Notes: generated by a model not told the origin, from the letters alone. A DNA stretch of 64,000 bases from Anodontia alba (GCA_964016985.1 OZ024823.1:133320112-133384111); one strand, 5' to 3'. Positions 21,300-31,515 are shown, counted from the stretch's first letter. Translations and numbers: made by a program.

Positions 21300-22270
21300 T
21301 TGAGAATGATTTACAAAAGAGAAATGGAAGAAAAAAAAAAACCCAAAAAAAACAGGTCTTTTATCACAGTATCTTGAAAATAAAACTTATAGAAGTTTTA
21401 ACTGTTGACCAATTATTACTCTTCAAAATTTCCTTTATTTCACAATAAAAAAACCCTGAAAGTGTCTGTGGCAATAGAAAAATACCAGTCTCACAGTTTC
21501 ATATATATCTCTTGAGAGATCCTCACAGAACAATTTTGTGGTTATAGTCATACTGATGTTGCATAATTTGAAATTTTTCTTTTTTTTTAAATTTGGTTAG
21601 CCTCATCATATACCTACATTCACATTTTACTGAAGGTCTGACTAGTCATGAAATTTGGCATATTATTTAATGGGTCCCCAAAAACAGTTTGTTTGCAAAT
21701 TATGCAAGAATATCGTATTTAGTCCTTTAAAGAAACATACGAGGCAATTCTAACAAATATCCAAAACAATCTGCTCATTAAGTATTCTGTACAACAGCAA
21801 ATTCATTTTAATGGCAACGTCTTTGGGAACAAATCCTGTTGTTGTAACGAGGGTTCACTGTATTTGAGAATGATTCACAAAAGAGAAATGGAAGAAAAAA
21901 AACAAAAACAAAAAAAAAAAACAAAAAAAAAACAGGTCTTTTATCACAGTATCTTGAAAATAAAACTTTTAGAAGTTTTAACTGTTGACCAATTATTACT
22001 CTTCAAAATTTCCTTTATTTCACAATAAAAAAACCCTGAAAAGTGTCTGTGGCAATAGAAAAATACCAGTCTCACAGTTTCATATATATCTCTTGAGAGA
22101 TCATCACAGAACAATTTTGTGGTTATAGTCATACTGATGTTGCATAATTTGAAATATTTTTTTTTTTTAAATTTGGTTAGCCTCATCATATACTTCACAT
22201 TTTACTGAAGGTCTGACTAGTCATGAAATTTGGCATATTATTTAATGGGTCCCCAAAAACAGTTTGTTTG
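21132..22270. repeat. tandem duplication of a 565-575 bp segment
   Basis: Unit 1 (21132-21695) and unit 2 (21696-22270) both run from CAAATTATGCAAGAATATCG to CCCCAAAAACAGTTTGTTTG and abut with no spacer. They differ by scattered substitutions, an A-run change and a small deletion (CATATACCTACATTCAC against CATATACTTCAC). Unit 1 carries the right half of the J element into unit 2, so the duplication postdates J insertion. Confidence 0.95.
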
Positions 22271-22329
22271 CCCTATTCTACTGCATACTGCACCCCTTGT
22301 GTGTTGAATATAATAATATAGATGGACTA

Positions 22330-22430
22330 ATGACCTGACAATTATACCAATCTTGGCCAGGACAAACCTACAACTTTCTGCCTGCAAGTCAAGAGCATGA
22401 ACCATAAGGCCACACAGTGTATGGGATAAA
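22330..22430 (-). mobile_element. possible tRNA-headed SINE relic
   Basis: Read on the minus strand, TGTGGCCTTATGGTTCATGC and GTTGTAGGTTTGTCCTGG sit where A and B boxes would be. The similarity is limited and no tail or duplication is visible. Confidence 0.3.
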
Positions 22431-22494
22431 GAGTCTCAAAGAATTGATTGGTCATCAGCAAACACAAGTTTTTTGTGACACAAAACTACTATAT

Positions 22495-22705
22495 TTACCG
22501 TATGTATTCCGACAGACAGGTCTGAGCAAACAGTGTAGACCCAGATGAGACGCTGCAGAATGCAGTGTCTCATCAGGGTCTTCTCTGTTTACCACTCATC
22601 CAGCAATTTTTAGACACAAGATCGTGTAGTAAATTGTACTTGTTCAAATTTTAGAACAAGTATGGTAAGTAGTTGAGGTGTCTGTATACTTAGGGTAAAT
22701 ACGGT
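22495..22705. mobile_element. F-family element, near complete
   Basis: ATTTACCGTATGTATTCC and CTTAGGGTAAATACGGTAG are the ends. The core has a GATGAGACGC-type tip in place of GATGCCGCA, the same variant seen in the copy at 62487. Confidence 0.88.
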
Positions 22706-22764
22706 AGTTGTTTTACTATACTTGCCCTGAGTTTTTGAGAGCTTAAACCTCTACCATACCTCTG

Positions 22765-22976
22765 TTAACCTTTGTCCTGCTGAACCCGGATATACTCTGC
22801 CTTTGCAAACAGTAGATCCAGATCAGCTGGCTTCTTCAGAAGCCAACTGATCATGATCTGCACTGTTTGCCATTAAGTATGTGAATTTATAGCAACAATA
22901 CAGATCAAGTAATCTGATTGGCTGAAAATTAGAAGTGGGCATGGCATCTTAATTTATTCAGCAGGACAAGGGTTAA
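22765..22976 (+). mobile_element. A-family TTAA element
   Basis: TTAA at both ends; CCTTTGTCCTGCTGAACC and TTCAGCAGGACAAGGG. The left core arm has a small deletion (AACAGTAGATCC), and the tip GGCTTCTTCAGAAGCC is perfect. Confidence 0.94.
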
Positions 22977-23190
22977 CCTATTTATGCCGAATGGACTCTT
23001 CTACCATATCTCTTTTGGACCAGTCTGTTTACAAATGAAGGGATGTCTGATTAGTTTTACTATTACCATGTCTTAGAGAAATTCCTGTACTTAATGCAAA
23101 CAGTGTAGATCCTGATCAGACACTGCTGATTTGGGTCTACATTGGTTGCCAATGTCCCATTTACAGGATGCCAGGCTAAAATGGGTTAAC
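22973..23190. mobile_element. TTAA-bounded G-related element sharing its TTAA with the A copy
   Basis: It starts TTAACCTATTTATGCCGAAT and ends AGGCTAAAATGGGTTAA. It contains GTAGATCCTGATCAGACACT and GATTTGGGTCTACATTGG. Its left TTAA is the right TTAA of the preceding A element. Confidence 0.7.
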
Positions 23191-23220
23191 CTTAAGCATG
23201 CCTCAGCTAAACTGGATGTT

Positions 23221-23434
23221 TTAACCCTTGTCCTGCTGAATAAAATAAGTTGCCATGCCCATTTCTAATTTTCAGCCAATCAGATTACTTGATCCAGATT
23301 GCTGCAATGAATTCACAAACTTAATGGCAAACAGTGCAGATCCAGATCAGTTGGCTTCTTCAGAAGCCAACTGATCTGGATCTACACTGTTTGTAAGGGG
23401 AGGGTATATCCAGGTTCAGCAGGACAAGGGTTAA
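23221..23434 (-). mobile_element. A-family TTAA element
   Basis: TTAA at both ends. It starts CCCTTGTCCTGCTGAATAAA and ends GTTCAGCAGGACAAGGG. The core hairpin is intact. It is the mirror orientation of 22765, and the two could pair with each other over most of their length. Confidence 0.94.
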
Positions 23435-23869
23435 ATTAATTAAAATCTGGTGTGGTGGTAAACAGTACAAACTGGGTCTGCACTGGTGATCAGTGTAATA
23501 AATATCTGGCAGTCAAGGCACACTGGGTCTACACTGTCTGATCAGAGATAAGAGTACTGGTTAATGTTAATGAATACAAAATTAATTATCTCAGAAGAAT
23601 GTGTTTTGTGATGGATAATGTAATTGTCCTGGATTGTCTCTTATTGTAATTCCCCTAAATATTTGAATATTTAATGCCTTACTCTCAGAGGCCTTACTAT
23701 TCTCATCCAAAGATTTTGCAAGTCAGTTTGACTACTGTATTTATTCGGTTATAAAGCGCAAGCTTATCCTTCCAATATTACCACAAATATATAAATCAGT
23801 CTTGTGTAATTTAGCTATTTCCAAAACAATTCTAAATATCTAGATCAGTCTTATAACAAAGAAATATGG

Positions 23870-23995
23870 TACATGTTGATGTGTCAGAAGGCTGGTTGAA
23901 TGGCAAACAGCGTAGATCCTGATCAGACTACTTAGAGCAGTTGGTCTGGGTCTGTACTGCTTAGTAATGTCTGTCTGAATCTTTAGGGTACTTAA
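23870..23995. mobile_element. F-family fragment
   Basis: GATGTGTCAGAAGGCTGGTT, GCGTAGATCCTGATCAGACT and TCTGTCTGAATCTTTAGGGT; only the middle and right parts remain. Confidence 0.6.
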
Positions 23996-24081
23996 AGCAT
24001 AATTGTGTTAATGCAGCTTTAGGCTATTATTCAATTGTAAGATTTTATTTACTTGTACAGTCATATTATGCATTGTTGGTG

Positions 24082-24295
24082 TTAACCCTTGTCCTGCTGA
24101 ACCCGGATATACCCTGCCTTTGTAAACAGTGCAGATCCAGATCAGTTGGCTTCTGAAGAAGCCAACTGATCTGGATCTGCACTGTTTGCCATTAAGTATG
24201 TGAATTTAAAGCAACAATCTGGATCAAGTAATCTGATTGGCTGAAAATTAGAAGTAGGCGTGGCATCTTAATTTATTCAGCAGGACAAGGGTTAA
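24082..24295 (+). mobile_element. A-family TTAA element, intact
   Basis: Complete A1 copy with both TTAA sites, both CCCTTGTCCTGCTGAA ends and a perfect core hairpin with the tip GGCTTCTGAAGAAGCC. Confidence 0.95.
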
Positions 24296-24329
24296 AAACA
24301 TGTAGGTAAAAGTAAGTTCAGTGAGTACA

Positions 24330-24580
24330 GATAAATTGAGCCCGTGCAGGACAAAACCTAGAATGAGACCTGTGTGACCAGCAAAGACTCAGATCAGCAT
24401 GTACATCCACTCAGTATGGCAAGGATTTTTGTTCATCCTTCTTTGGATAGCCTAGAGGCTGCTGTAGAAGGCATATTACCATAAGCAAAGATCTGATCAG
24501 ACTGTACGGATGATCTGAGTCTTTGCTGGTCGCACAAGTCTTAATGTAGGTTTTGTTGTGAGCTGCCTCAATTTATGAAC
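24330..24580. mobile_element. long palindromic element with core-like arms (family P)
   Basis: AATTGAGCCCGTGCAGGACA and AGCTGCCTCAATTTATGAAC are outer arms. GACCAGCAAAGACTCAGATC and GATCTGAGTCTTTGCTGGTC are inner inverted arms about 120 bp apart. The inner arms resemble the shared core with altered bases, so this may be a distant relative. Confidence 0.65.
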
Positions 24581-24603
24581 CATTTCATGTAAAACTTCGA
24601 CAG

Positions 24604-24959
24604 TTAACCCTTAGAGCACAGATGATATTCTAATTCCCCCACCAGGTTGGCAACATTCGGCATGAGGAGATTGATCACGAAATATTTTTTTACAGTCATT
24701 CTCTCTCTTCCACTGATTCAAGAAGGGCAGTTGTCAGTTTCTGGCGAAAGAATGTGCACAATACTGGTTAACCACTTAGAGGACTAAACCTGCCTAGTAA
24801 AAGAGTGGTTAGGTAAACTGACCCTGCTAGACATGACCCCACTGTGGGCCATAAAACCTCAACACAACAAATGATTCACATGTATTGTCATGTCATTTTT
24901 TTCTCTGCAAAATTTTGATCATTGTTTGCTACAGTTTTGCATTGTGCTTTAGGGGTTAG
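24604..24959. mobile_element. D-family element split by a SINE-1
   Basis: TTAACCCTTAGAGCACAGAT at the left, GCTACAGTTTTGCATTGTGC and TTTAGGGGTTAG at the right. The left arm is cut at GATGATATTCTAATT, where the SINE body begins. It is the second D copy here with a SINE in it. Confidence 0.8.
24637..24869 (+). mobile_element. SINE-1, 5'-truncated
   Basis: It begins inside the B box (CCCCCACCAGGTTGGCAAC) and continues through GAAGGGCAGTTGTCAGTTTC to CCTCAACACAACAAA. I could not see a clear target duplication, perhaps because of truncation on insertion. Confidence 0.85.
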
Positions 24960-25118
24960 GTTAACTCAGTTGAACAGTGAAGCCCACTTCACATGTATAC
25001 ATACAAGTGTATTGTGATCAGAGTCTATCTTCTGCCAGTAGATTCTGCAATAACAGCAAAGGCCCTGATAAGACTGGCCTGTTGTGCCTTTATTTGCATA
25101 TGCTACACGGGCATATTA

Positions 25119-25228
25119 CTTCCCAGTCAGCATTCTACGTAAATCTATATCGGGCCGTCATCAGCCCGTCAGGGTAGCTGACGGGCCGATGACAGCCCGA
25201 TGTAGATTTACGTAGAATGCTAGCTGGG
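25119..25228. mobile_element. 110-bp hairpin element
   Basis: CAGCATTCTACGTAAATCTA at the left pairs with TAGATTTACGTAGAATGCTA at the right, continuing through ATCGGGC and GCCCGTC arms to a short AGGGTAGCT loop. CCCAGT and CTGGG are at the extreme ends. It is nearly all stem. Confidence 0.8.
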
Positions 25229-25439
25229 TTATGACTTATGGTGCTTGGAGGGTTGGTTCAGTACATGTCAAATTTTTAGAACACCCTAGGAAAGTGTTCA
25301 GGAAATATTAACTTATGCAATAATGTGAGGCTAAGTTTGTTATTAAAAAGATAAGATCATATTGATGAGACTTGAACTTAACCTAAATTTAGGCTTTGTT
25401 ATATGTAGACAGTGAATGCAAAGATCAGACTACACAAAA

Positions 25440-25560
25440 GATTGGCTGCCTGGTGACTCATGGGCAGAGCTGCTAGAAAATTTAGGCAGGAATTGAATTC
25501 ATCTTTTGACTTTGGTCAGGTATAATTCAACCAAATTCAGAGGCAACTTCCCTATGACTG
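25440..25560 (+). mobile_element. possible tRNA-headed SINE relic
   Basis: GTGACTCATGGGCAGAGC resembles an A box and GAATTGAATTCATC a B box. It could be mistaken for an exon because TTTGGTCAG then GTATAA looks like a donor. Confidence 0.35.
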
Positions 25561-25660
25561 AAATACTGTTTTCAACCAGTGCATCCATTCAGTCTAATCA
25601 GGACCTTCACTGTTAGCTTACAGAATTACTGGGTACTGTAGGACAGAGAGAAAACCTCTG

Positions 25661-25903
25661 AGCCCAGTGGTTCAAAACTAACGTCGTTAGTTAACATATC
25701 GTTGAAACTTTGATCATAAAATATGGTATATATGCTAATATTTTTGCTGACAAAATGTGAGTAGCTATTGCATTTGCAAAAACTACTCACATCTTTTTCA
25801 GTAAAAATACCTTTAGAATTAGATATTGTAGTTACTAGGACAGTTAACATTTTGACCACTAACAAGCTTGTTAAGCTAACGATGCTTTGAACAACTGGGC
25901 CCT
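25661..25903 (-). mobile_element. H-family palindromic element, copy 3
   Basis: It begins GCCCAGTGGTTCAAAACTAA and ends GCTTTGAACAACTGGGCCC, in the opposite orientation to the copies at 1801 and 2676. The inner hairpin CTGACAAAATGTGAGTAGCT is preserved. Confidence 0.85.
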
Positions 25904-26235
25904 GATAGACTTTGGCATGATGAGCTTGCATAGCCTTGAAGATAAGCTTGCATAGCCTCGAAGACACCTTTTCATTTGCATGTAGCCCACTTGAGTCTTA
26001 CAAGAAAACCAAACAGTATCACTGTGAAGATCAAAGACCCAGACCAGCTTGCAAATGTACACATTCTGACAGGGTTCTTCACTGTTTACTATCACAGTGT
26101 TTGATTCTGAAGAATGTTAAATGGTAATTCATAAAGATCCTAAACAGACTGCAAGGATGTGCAAGCTCATCTAGATGTTTACTATTTGCATACAGGATAA
26201 AATTGGTTTTCTTTAACAACAGAACACCATATGTC

Positions 26236-26425
26236 ATAGCCTTAGATAAGATGTTTTGTTTTCAATCAAAAAGTGTTGATATTTTTCTTATTTCACAGCA
26301 AAAATATATTTTGGGTATGCATTGGAATCACCTCAGTGAGGCAATTCCAATGAGTACCCAAAACATATATTTTTATGGAGAAAGAAAGAAAAATGTCTAT
26401 CTGGATATCCCTCTTATTTATAAAT
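26236..26425. mobile_element. E-family palindromic element
   Basis: ATAGCCTTAGATAAGATG at the left; GGAATCACCTCAGTGAGGCA with its partner TTCCAATGAGTACCC in the centre. It has the CCTCAGTGAGG tip but inner arm bases GGAATCA where other copies have AGAAGTG. Confidence 0.78.
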
Positions 26426-26464
26426 TTGAATTTTATTATTGTGTGGGACTGTCAAAAGGATGTT

Positions 26465-26679
26465 TTAACCTTTACCACTGACTAGGCAAAGTCAGCAGAC
26501 GACAATTTGATCATATTTTTCTTATTTTTCCCAGAAGATAGGCTTTGATATTTCATGCAAATTGTCTCCCTAGGAGAGACAATTTGCATGAAATGTCTGT
26601 TCTTACTTTCTGGAAAAAATAAGAAAATTATTTCAAAATGTCATCTGCTGAAATTTTTACCCAGCATGCTAAGGATTAA
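26465..26679. mobile_element. C-family TTAA element, intact
   Basis: TTAACCTTTACCACTGACTA and CCAGCATGCTAAGGATTAA are the two ends. The hairpin arms CATGCAAATTGTCTCCC and GGAGAGACAATTTGCATG are complete. Confidence 0.92.
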
Positions 26680-26827
26680 GTATTTGTGCATTAAAGGGCT
26701 TGTACAGTTTAGATGTACAGTTTATGACAATGATGTTAAATACAAGTTTAGTAGTTCCAAGGAATTATTAGAGGAATAATTTGTGAGGTGTATTCTTATA
26801 TTAATGGATTAATTGACAATAATAAAG

Positions 26828-26908
26828 ATGTCAGAGGAGAAGAGAGATATAAACCTGCAACGAAGGCAGGCAATGAGGAGAAAGGGTTTTGTATGGGAAC
26901 AAGCAGGG
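26828..26908 (+). CDS. candidate coding exon with start codon, unknown protein
   Basis: From ATG the frame reads MSEEKRDINLQRRQAM, then RRKGFVWEQAG, and ends exactly on a codon before a strong donor (GTAAGT). An in-frame TAA lies 18 bases upstream, so it is either a first coding exon (alternative promoter) or an internal exon with the poor acceptor AATAATAAAG. The strongly charged Arg/Lys/Glu/Gln sequence looks like real coding sequence, perhaps helical. Exit phase 0 matches the next candidate at 33731. I do not recognise the family. Confidence 0.5.
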
Positions 26909-26961
26909 GTAAGTGTTTTAGAAAAGGTGCAGCTCCAAGTTATGTAATGTAATTTTGGTGT

Positions 26962-27040
26962 TAACACTTAAAGTTTTAATCACAACTGCAGCAGATAACA
27001 TTTTGAATTTTTTTAGTATTTTACTTGGAAAATAAGGCTT
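26962..27040. mobile_element. D-family left fragment
   Basis: TTAACACTTAAAGTTTTAAT and CACAACTGCAGCAGATAACA are a D left end. It is cut off after AAAATAAGGCTTGTGAA. Confidence 0.65.
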
Positions 27041-27124
27041 GTGAATAAAAATGTGAAATTTACAAATAAAAGTTAAATGAACTGAAATAGTTGGCAAACA
27101 GAGTATGCCCTTTTCGAGCCCTTG

Positions 27125-27192
27125 TTATCTAACCCACTGCGACTTGATAAAAAAAAAAATATTTTTTATCAAGTCGCAGTGGGATAGATAAC
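27125..27192. repeat. near-perfect hairpin with A/T stem
   Basis: CCCACTGCGACTTGATAAAA pairs with its reverse complement at 27166-27184 across an A/T-only loop; flanking TTATCTAA and ATAGATAA extend the match. It stands alone in the window. Confidence 0.88.
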
Positions 27193-27213
27193 TGAATAAT
27201 GCACTGAATAATA

Positions 27214-27865
27214 TGGAAGCCCTGGAGGGACTTCTAACTTCACAACTTCTTACTCCTGATTTCTACCTTCCAACTTCTTACTTCTAACTTCCCACTTCTA
27301 ACTTCTTCCTTCCAACTACTAACTTCATGATTTCTTACTTCTAACTTCACTACTTCTTACTTCTAACTTCACGTCTTGTTACTTCTGACTTCCAACTTCT
27401 AAATTCTTACTTCATTACTTCTAACTTCCTACTTATTACTTTTAATTTCTGACTTCTAACTTCCGACTTCTAACCTCTTACTTCCAATTTCTTACTTCTA
27501 ACTTCCAACTTCTTACTTCCAACTTCTTACTTTTTACTTCAAAATTCTTACATCTGACTTCTGACTTCTTACTTCTGACTTCCAACTTCTGACTTCCGGC
27601 ACACTACTTTAAATCTTTGGAAGCCGCCATCTTGATTGGGGACTGAATTGTAGGATACAGGTACTGAAATCAGAAGTTTGCAGTCACATGAGCTTAGAAG
27701 TAAGAAGCCATGAAGTAAGAAGTTGGAAGTAAGAAGTTGTGAAGTTAGAAGTAAGAAGTCAAGTGTTGGAAGGAAGAAGTCATGAAGTTAGAAGTCAGAA
27801 GTAAGAAGTTGAAAATAAGAAGTCGAAAGTAAAAAGTTAGAAGTAAGAAGGCTTCCATTGAATAA
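27214..27865. mobile_element. foldback element with CTTCTTACTTC-repeat arms
   Basis: The left arm (27233-27600) is a long run of ACTTCTTACTTCTAACTTCC variants. The right arm (27685-27850) is the same repeat in reverse complement (GAAGTAAGAAGTTGGAAG). About 85 bp of unrelated sequence lies between (AAGCCGCCATCTTGATTGG). Outer boundaries ATATGGAAGCC and GGCTTCCATTGAAT are inverted, so the whole is one foldback unit with strand-asymmetric arms. Confidence 0.85.
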
Positions 27866-27884
27866 GGTATTTTAGTTATTATTA

Positions 27885-28080
27885 TAGTTACGGTAAATGT
27901 CCTAAAATTTGGAACACTCTTAAATTTCGAACACCTAATATTTTTGCCCAAAATAATTTCTGGAAATGTCCTAAATTCTCGAACAGTGGCGGTTTTCCAA
28001 AAAGGGGATTTCTAAAATTTCAAACACAGCTTTCTTCAAGTAATTTTTTATCGGCACATTCTAATTTCGGTAACATTTTT
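27885..28080. mobile_element. fragment of a TGTCCTAAAATTT element (family O)
   Basis: GTTACGGTAAATGTCCTAAA, TTTCGAACACCTAATATTTT and CTAAATTCTCGAACAGTGGC resemble sequences at 31245-31360 and 35675-35895. Only part of the element is present. Confidence 0.5.
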
Positions 28081-28614
28081 TTTTTTTTTTTTTTCCGTTA
28101 CGGAACCGGAAACTAAAGTAGTAGTGTTGAAAGCCACCGCAAAACGTAAATGCTCACAGCAGTGTCAAAACGAATTTTATGTACATAAATGGCATGGGAA
28201 CTGTATTTTAATTTTATACAAACCCAGGAGATAATGACTGAAAATTCGCAAGGAAAAAAAAAAAAAAAGAATTCCATCACAATGTTAGCCATTTCTATGC
28301 GAAAGTCACGTGGATGTCCGCGTGACAAGGGTTAGATTATGCGCAGGCGATCTAGAACTGTTGTTACCTTGTGGCAGACATGATAAATATTCCGGTTGAA
28401 AAACGAAGGCCAGGATAAATCTATGGATCCGCACTGTACGATCTGACTATTTGCTGTTTGTTCGTGTAGCTCACCACTACGTACGTCTTATTGCTGAGCT
28501 TATTGCTTTACCTACGTAGATTTTCATGGGTCTGCTCAGATACGCCACTGGGCGACGACACGCAATTCTGGGACAGTCTCATTTCCAGTTTAGATTACAA
28601 AATATATATATATA
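28081..28614. other. CpG-richer sequence, no gene seen
   Basis: CG dinucleotides are clearly commoner than in the flanks (for example CACGTGGATGTCCGCGTGAC). No palindromic element is present. The 71-codon minus frame at 28113-28328 includes a poly-A run and is not supported. Confidence 0.4.
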
Positions 28615-28890
28615 TGTGAAAATACAGAAAATGCAACAGTCACATTCCTGCATGAAGAAACCGCGTGCTCGTAATGGTAACGTCACGAGAAATCGTGGCG
28701 GAAACCGCTTAGAGAGAAAACTCACACTTCTGTTCGTTCAATTATAGAGCAGTTTTTCGTCAGAACTGCATATGGAATTGGCAGGTATTAAAATAGAACC
28801 TAAGTATTGACACAGATAGGCCTATGCAAACTGTAGACTCAGATCAGATGCCGCAGACAAAGAGGGAATGAAACTAGTTAGGGGAAACAG
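28615..28890. repeat. diverged duplicate segment, copy 1
   Basis: AACAGTCACATTCCTGCAT, GAAATCGTGGCGGAAACCGC, TCGTCAGAACTGCATATG and AGAGGGAATGAAACTAGTTA match the segment at 29395-29675 in order. It ends with the left half of an F element (CACAGATAGGCCTATGC). Confidence 0.75.
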
Positions 28891-29150
28891 GAAACATGGA
28901 AATTTGGAAAACACTTTTAGGACAATAAGACGTGCGACCAGTGAAGACTCAGATCATCGATGCAAGGGCAGTCAGATTTTGCAGTTTGTGGTAACAAATA
29001 GGCATGTAAACTCCAGTTCTTGGAGTGATTACACATCTTTAGTTAAATACATCACCCTTTCAGTGAAGGTTTTACATGCGTTCTGCGGCATCTGATCTGG
29101 GTCTACACTGTTTGCTCAGGCCTGTCTGTCCGAATACGTAGAGTAAGTAC
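28796..29150. mobile_element. F-family element interrupted after the left core arm
   Basis: The left half ends at CAGATGCCGCAGA (28858) and the right half resumes at GCGTTCTGCGGCATCTGATC (29078). About 220 bp of other sequence fills the loop. The same left junction recurs at 29577-29636. Confidence 0.7.
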
Positions 29151-29394
29151 GGAAATTCGATCAAATAAAATCCCTTCAGAAATCATCCTGGATCCACCCC
29201 TGATTCATAAAAAAAAAAAAAAAATGCTGGGTCCGACTCGTAATATTCATCATCGAGGCATATGCAATTAGCTCCCTTTAAACAGTAAAAACGTAAAGAG
29301 TGAGGACCTTACTCCGCATTTACCAGGGTATAAATAAATATAAGTACTGTTATTCTTTTACATTATGTATATACTGAGAACATTATAATTATTA

Positions 29395-29675
29395 AAATAT
29401 CCAGAAAATGAACAGTCACAAAGCAACATTTCCCTTGCCCTGCATTAAGAAACCACGTGCTTGTAGCGGTACGTCATGTGAAATCGTGGCGGGAAACCTT
29501 TTCGGGAGAAAACCCAACTTAGAGCCTTTTCTCGTCAGAAATGCATACCAAACTGGCATGTATTAAAAATTTAAAGAACCTAAATATTGGAACAGATAGG
29601 CCTGTGCAAACAGCATAGACCTAGATCAGACACCGCAGAGAACAAGGGAATGAAACTAATTTGGGGGAATAGGGG
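29395..29675. repeat. diverged duplicate segment, copy 2
   Basis: It has the same order of landmarks as copy 1: GAACAGTCACAAAGCAAC, GAAATCGTGGCGGGAAACC, TCGTCAGAAATGCATACC and GGGAATGAAACTAATTTG. The F left half is cut at the same base, so the duplication copied an already broken F. Confidence 0.75.
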
Positions 29676-31350
29676 GATTCTGAGCTTTTCAGGGACGTCC
29701 TCCGAGTATATTCGTTTCTTAATTAAAGCCAGTATTGGTGTCTTCACAGGTATTCCTGTATTTTTCACGGGTATTCCGGGTTTTTCGGTAGTATTCCGGT
29801 ATTTCAGTAAGTCGTGTGACCGCTATACCAGAATTCCAAAGTTGATCTGATCATTTCTGCAAAGCATGACGCACATGCGATAGTAAGAAGGTGCTACACA
29901 CGAAATTGTAGATTAGCATGTGCATCTGCGCATTCTGATCTGGGTTGTTCCTGCTCATCCGTACACTGTGTCCTTTGATAATACCTGCCACTAATATTTA
30001 AGTTTAGCATGCCAAAGGTTTCCTTTAAGCATGCCGAAAACGTTTTCGTTGTGCGGATTAACGCCTCCAGCAAAATATTTCCTGTCTGACAGCGTGATCG
30101 TCATGATATGCTCAGTGCATCCTATTTGAACAGGTAATGGCCTTAACAGAGGTGATAGGTCCCAACAAGCCAAAATGAACCTAATCATTTGTTACAAATG
30201 TGATCAGTCTGTGCACTTGCTGGAGACTGCGATTCATGTATTACAGTGTTTTATACCAATGACCTAATCAGAGAATTGAGTGGACACCATCCTGCACTAG
30301 ACTGCGTCTCGCATTCTGATCTGACTTACACATATACACAAAGGGACATTTTCGCCTGAACAGGGATCTAATGAAGGGATTACTTTTGATGACAGATGAT
30401 TCTTGCAATAAGTTTCCTTACCGAATTCTAAACGACAATACATTTTTTTTTTAAAGAAAGAAATATTGCTAAAAACGACAATGACAGTTCACAGATTTGG
30501 CATACATAGTTCAGTTTGGTGTAGAGCTGAAATCTGATCTTGATCAGGCTGCATTCAGATCTGGTTGTCTGCACTGTTTGTTTATGTATGTGTCCTTTCC
30601 AACAGAAACGACCTTATGACATCTGAGACCAGCATAGACAAGATCGACATGCGCATCCACGCAGTCTATGTATAATTGGGCGGGCTGATCTGGGTCTACG
30701 CATATCGCCAACAGAATGCATTATGTCAGCAAGCAGTGTGAATACTGTGCTTCAAAAGGGCGGAAGTTCTAATCAGTCTGCGCACATTTAAACTCTGTCC
30801 ACTTCACCTTCGAGGAAAGGGACTTTTGTGTTTCTATAGTGGCTCGAACAAGAACAAACGTGCAGTAACCTTTTGAAGTATTTTTGGTCAGCTTGTATAT
30901 CTCAGTGCGGTAAAGTGAAGAGAGTTGTTACGTAAGAAGACAGTGGACTAAGCCAGCCTATTTTAAGAAAGTGGCACATTCCCAGAATGCCGAACAAATG
31001 TATCTGGCGATTAATTAGTGTACCGGATAATTGTTTTGTTATGAGAAACAATATTCGACATAGAATTAATCGGATGGAATTGAAAACAAACATCAGTGTG
31101 GTAATTATTTATTAGTTCATACAATTTCTCATTCAGTTTACCAATCATACATAGCAAATAAGAAAACCCTTTCGTCGTGTAGGTTCTTTTTTGTCGTTTC
31201 TGGTGTCCGAAAGCGTCCGATAGCCAGGTCAATTTTGGCTGTAAGTGAATCTGTCCTAAAATTTCGAACAGTAAATTTTTTAGCAAATCATAATTTCTAA
31301 AATTTCGAACAGCAAGAACTGAAATTATTTAATTTTGTTCAAAATTTTAG
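29676..31350. other. CpG-richer block, no gene seen
   Basis: 1.7 kb with no TTAA elements. Scattered core relics occur (GCATTCTGATCTGGGTTG near 29930; GGGCTGATCTGGGTCTACGC near 30680). Reading frames of 60-91 codons exist on the minus strand, without splice or motif support. Confidence 0.4.
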
Positions 31351-31359
31351 GCCATTTAC

Positions 31360-31515
31360 CGTACTCTTAATACTGGGGCATCTTAAGGTAACTCCTTACT
31401 TATCCTAAAAATTTAATAAGTCCATTTGTGTCTTTAAAGTGCTGGATGATGAGAAACAGTATAGACCTGATCAAATGCCACTTTCTGCAGCATCAGATCT
31501 GCTTAGGATAGATAT
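31360..31515. mobile_element. F-family fragment
   Basis: TTACCGTACTCTTAATACTG, AACTCCTTACTTATCCTAAA and AGTATAGACCTGATCAAATG are an F left part in reverse orientation, cut after GCATCAGATCTGC. Confidence 0.65.

Noticed and set aside
25430..25520. Exon ending TTTGGTCAG before GTATAA
   Set aside because: A- and B-box-like sequences suggest a SINE relic; the donor match is probably chance.
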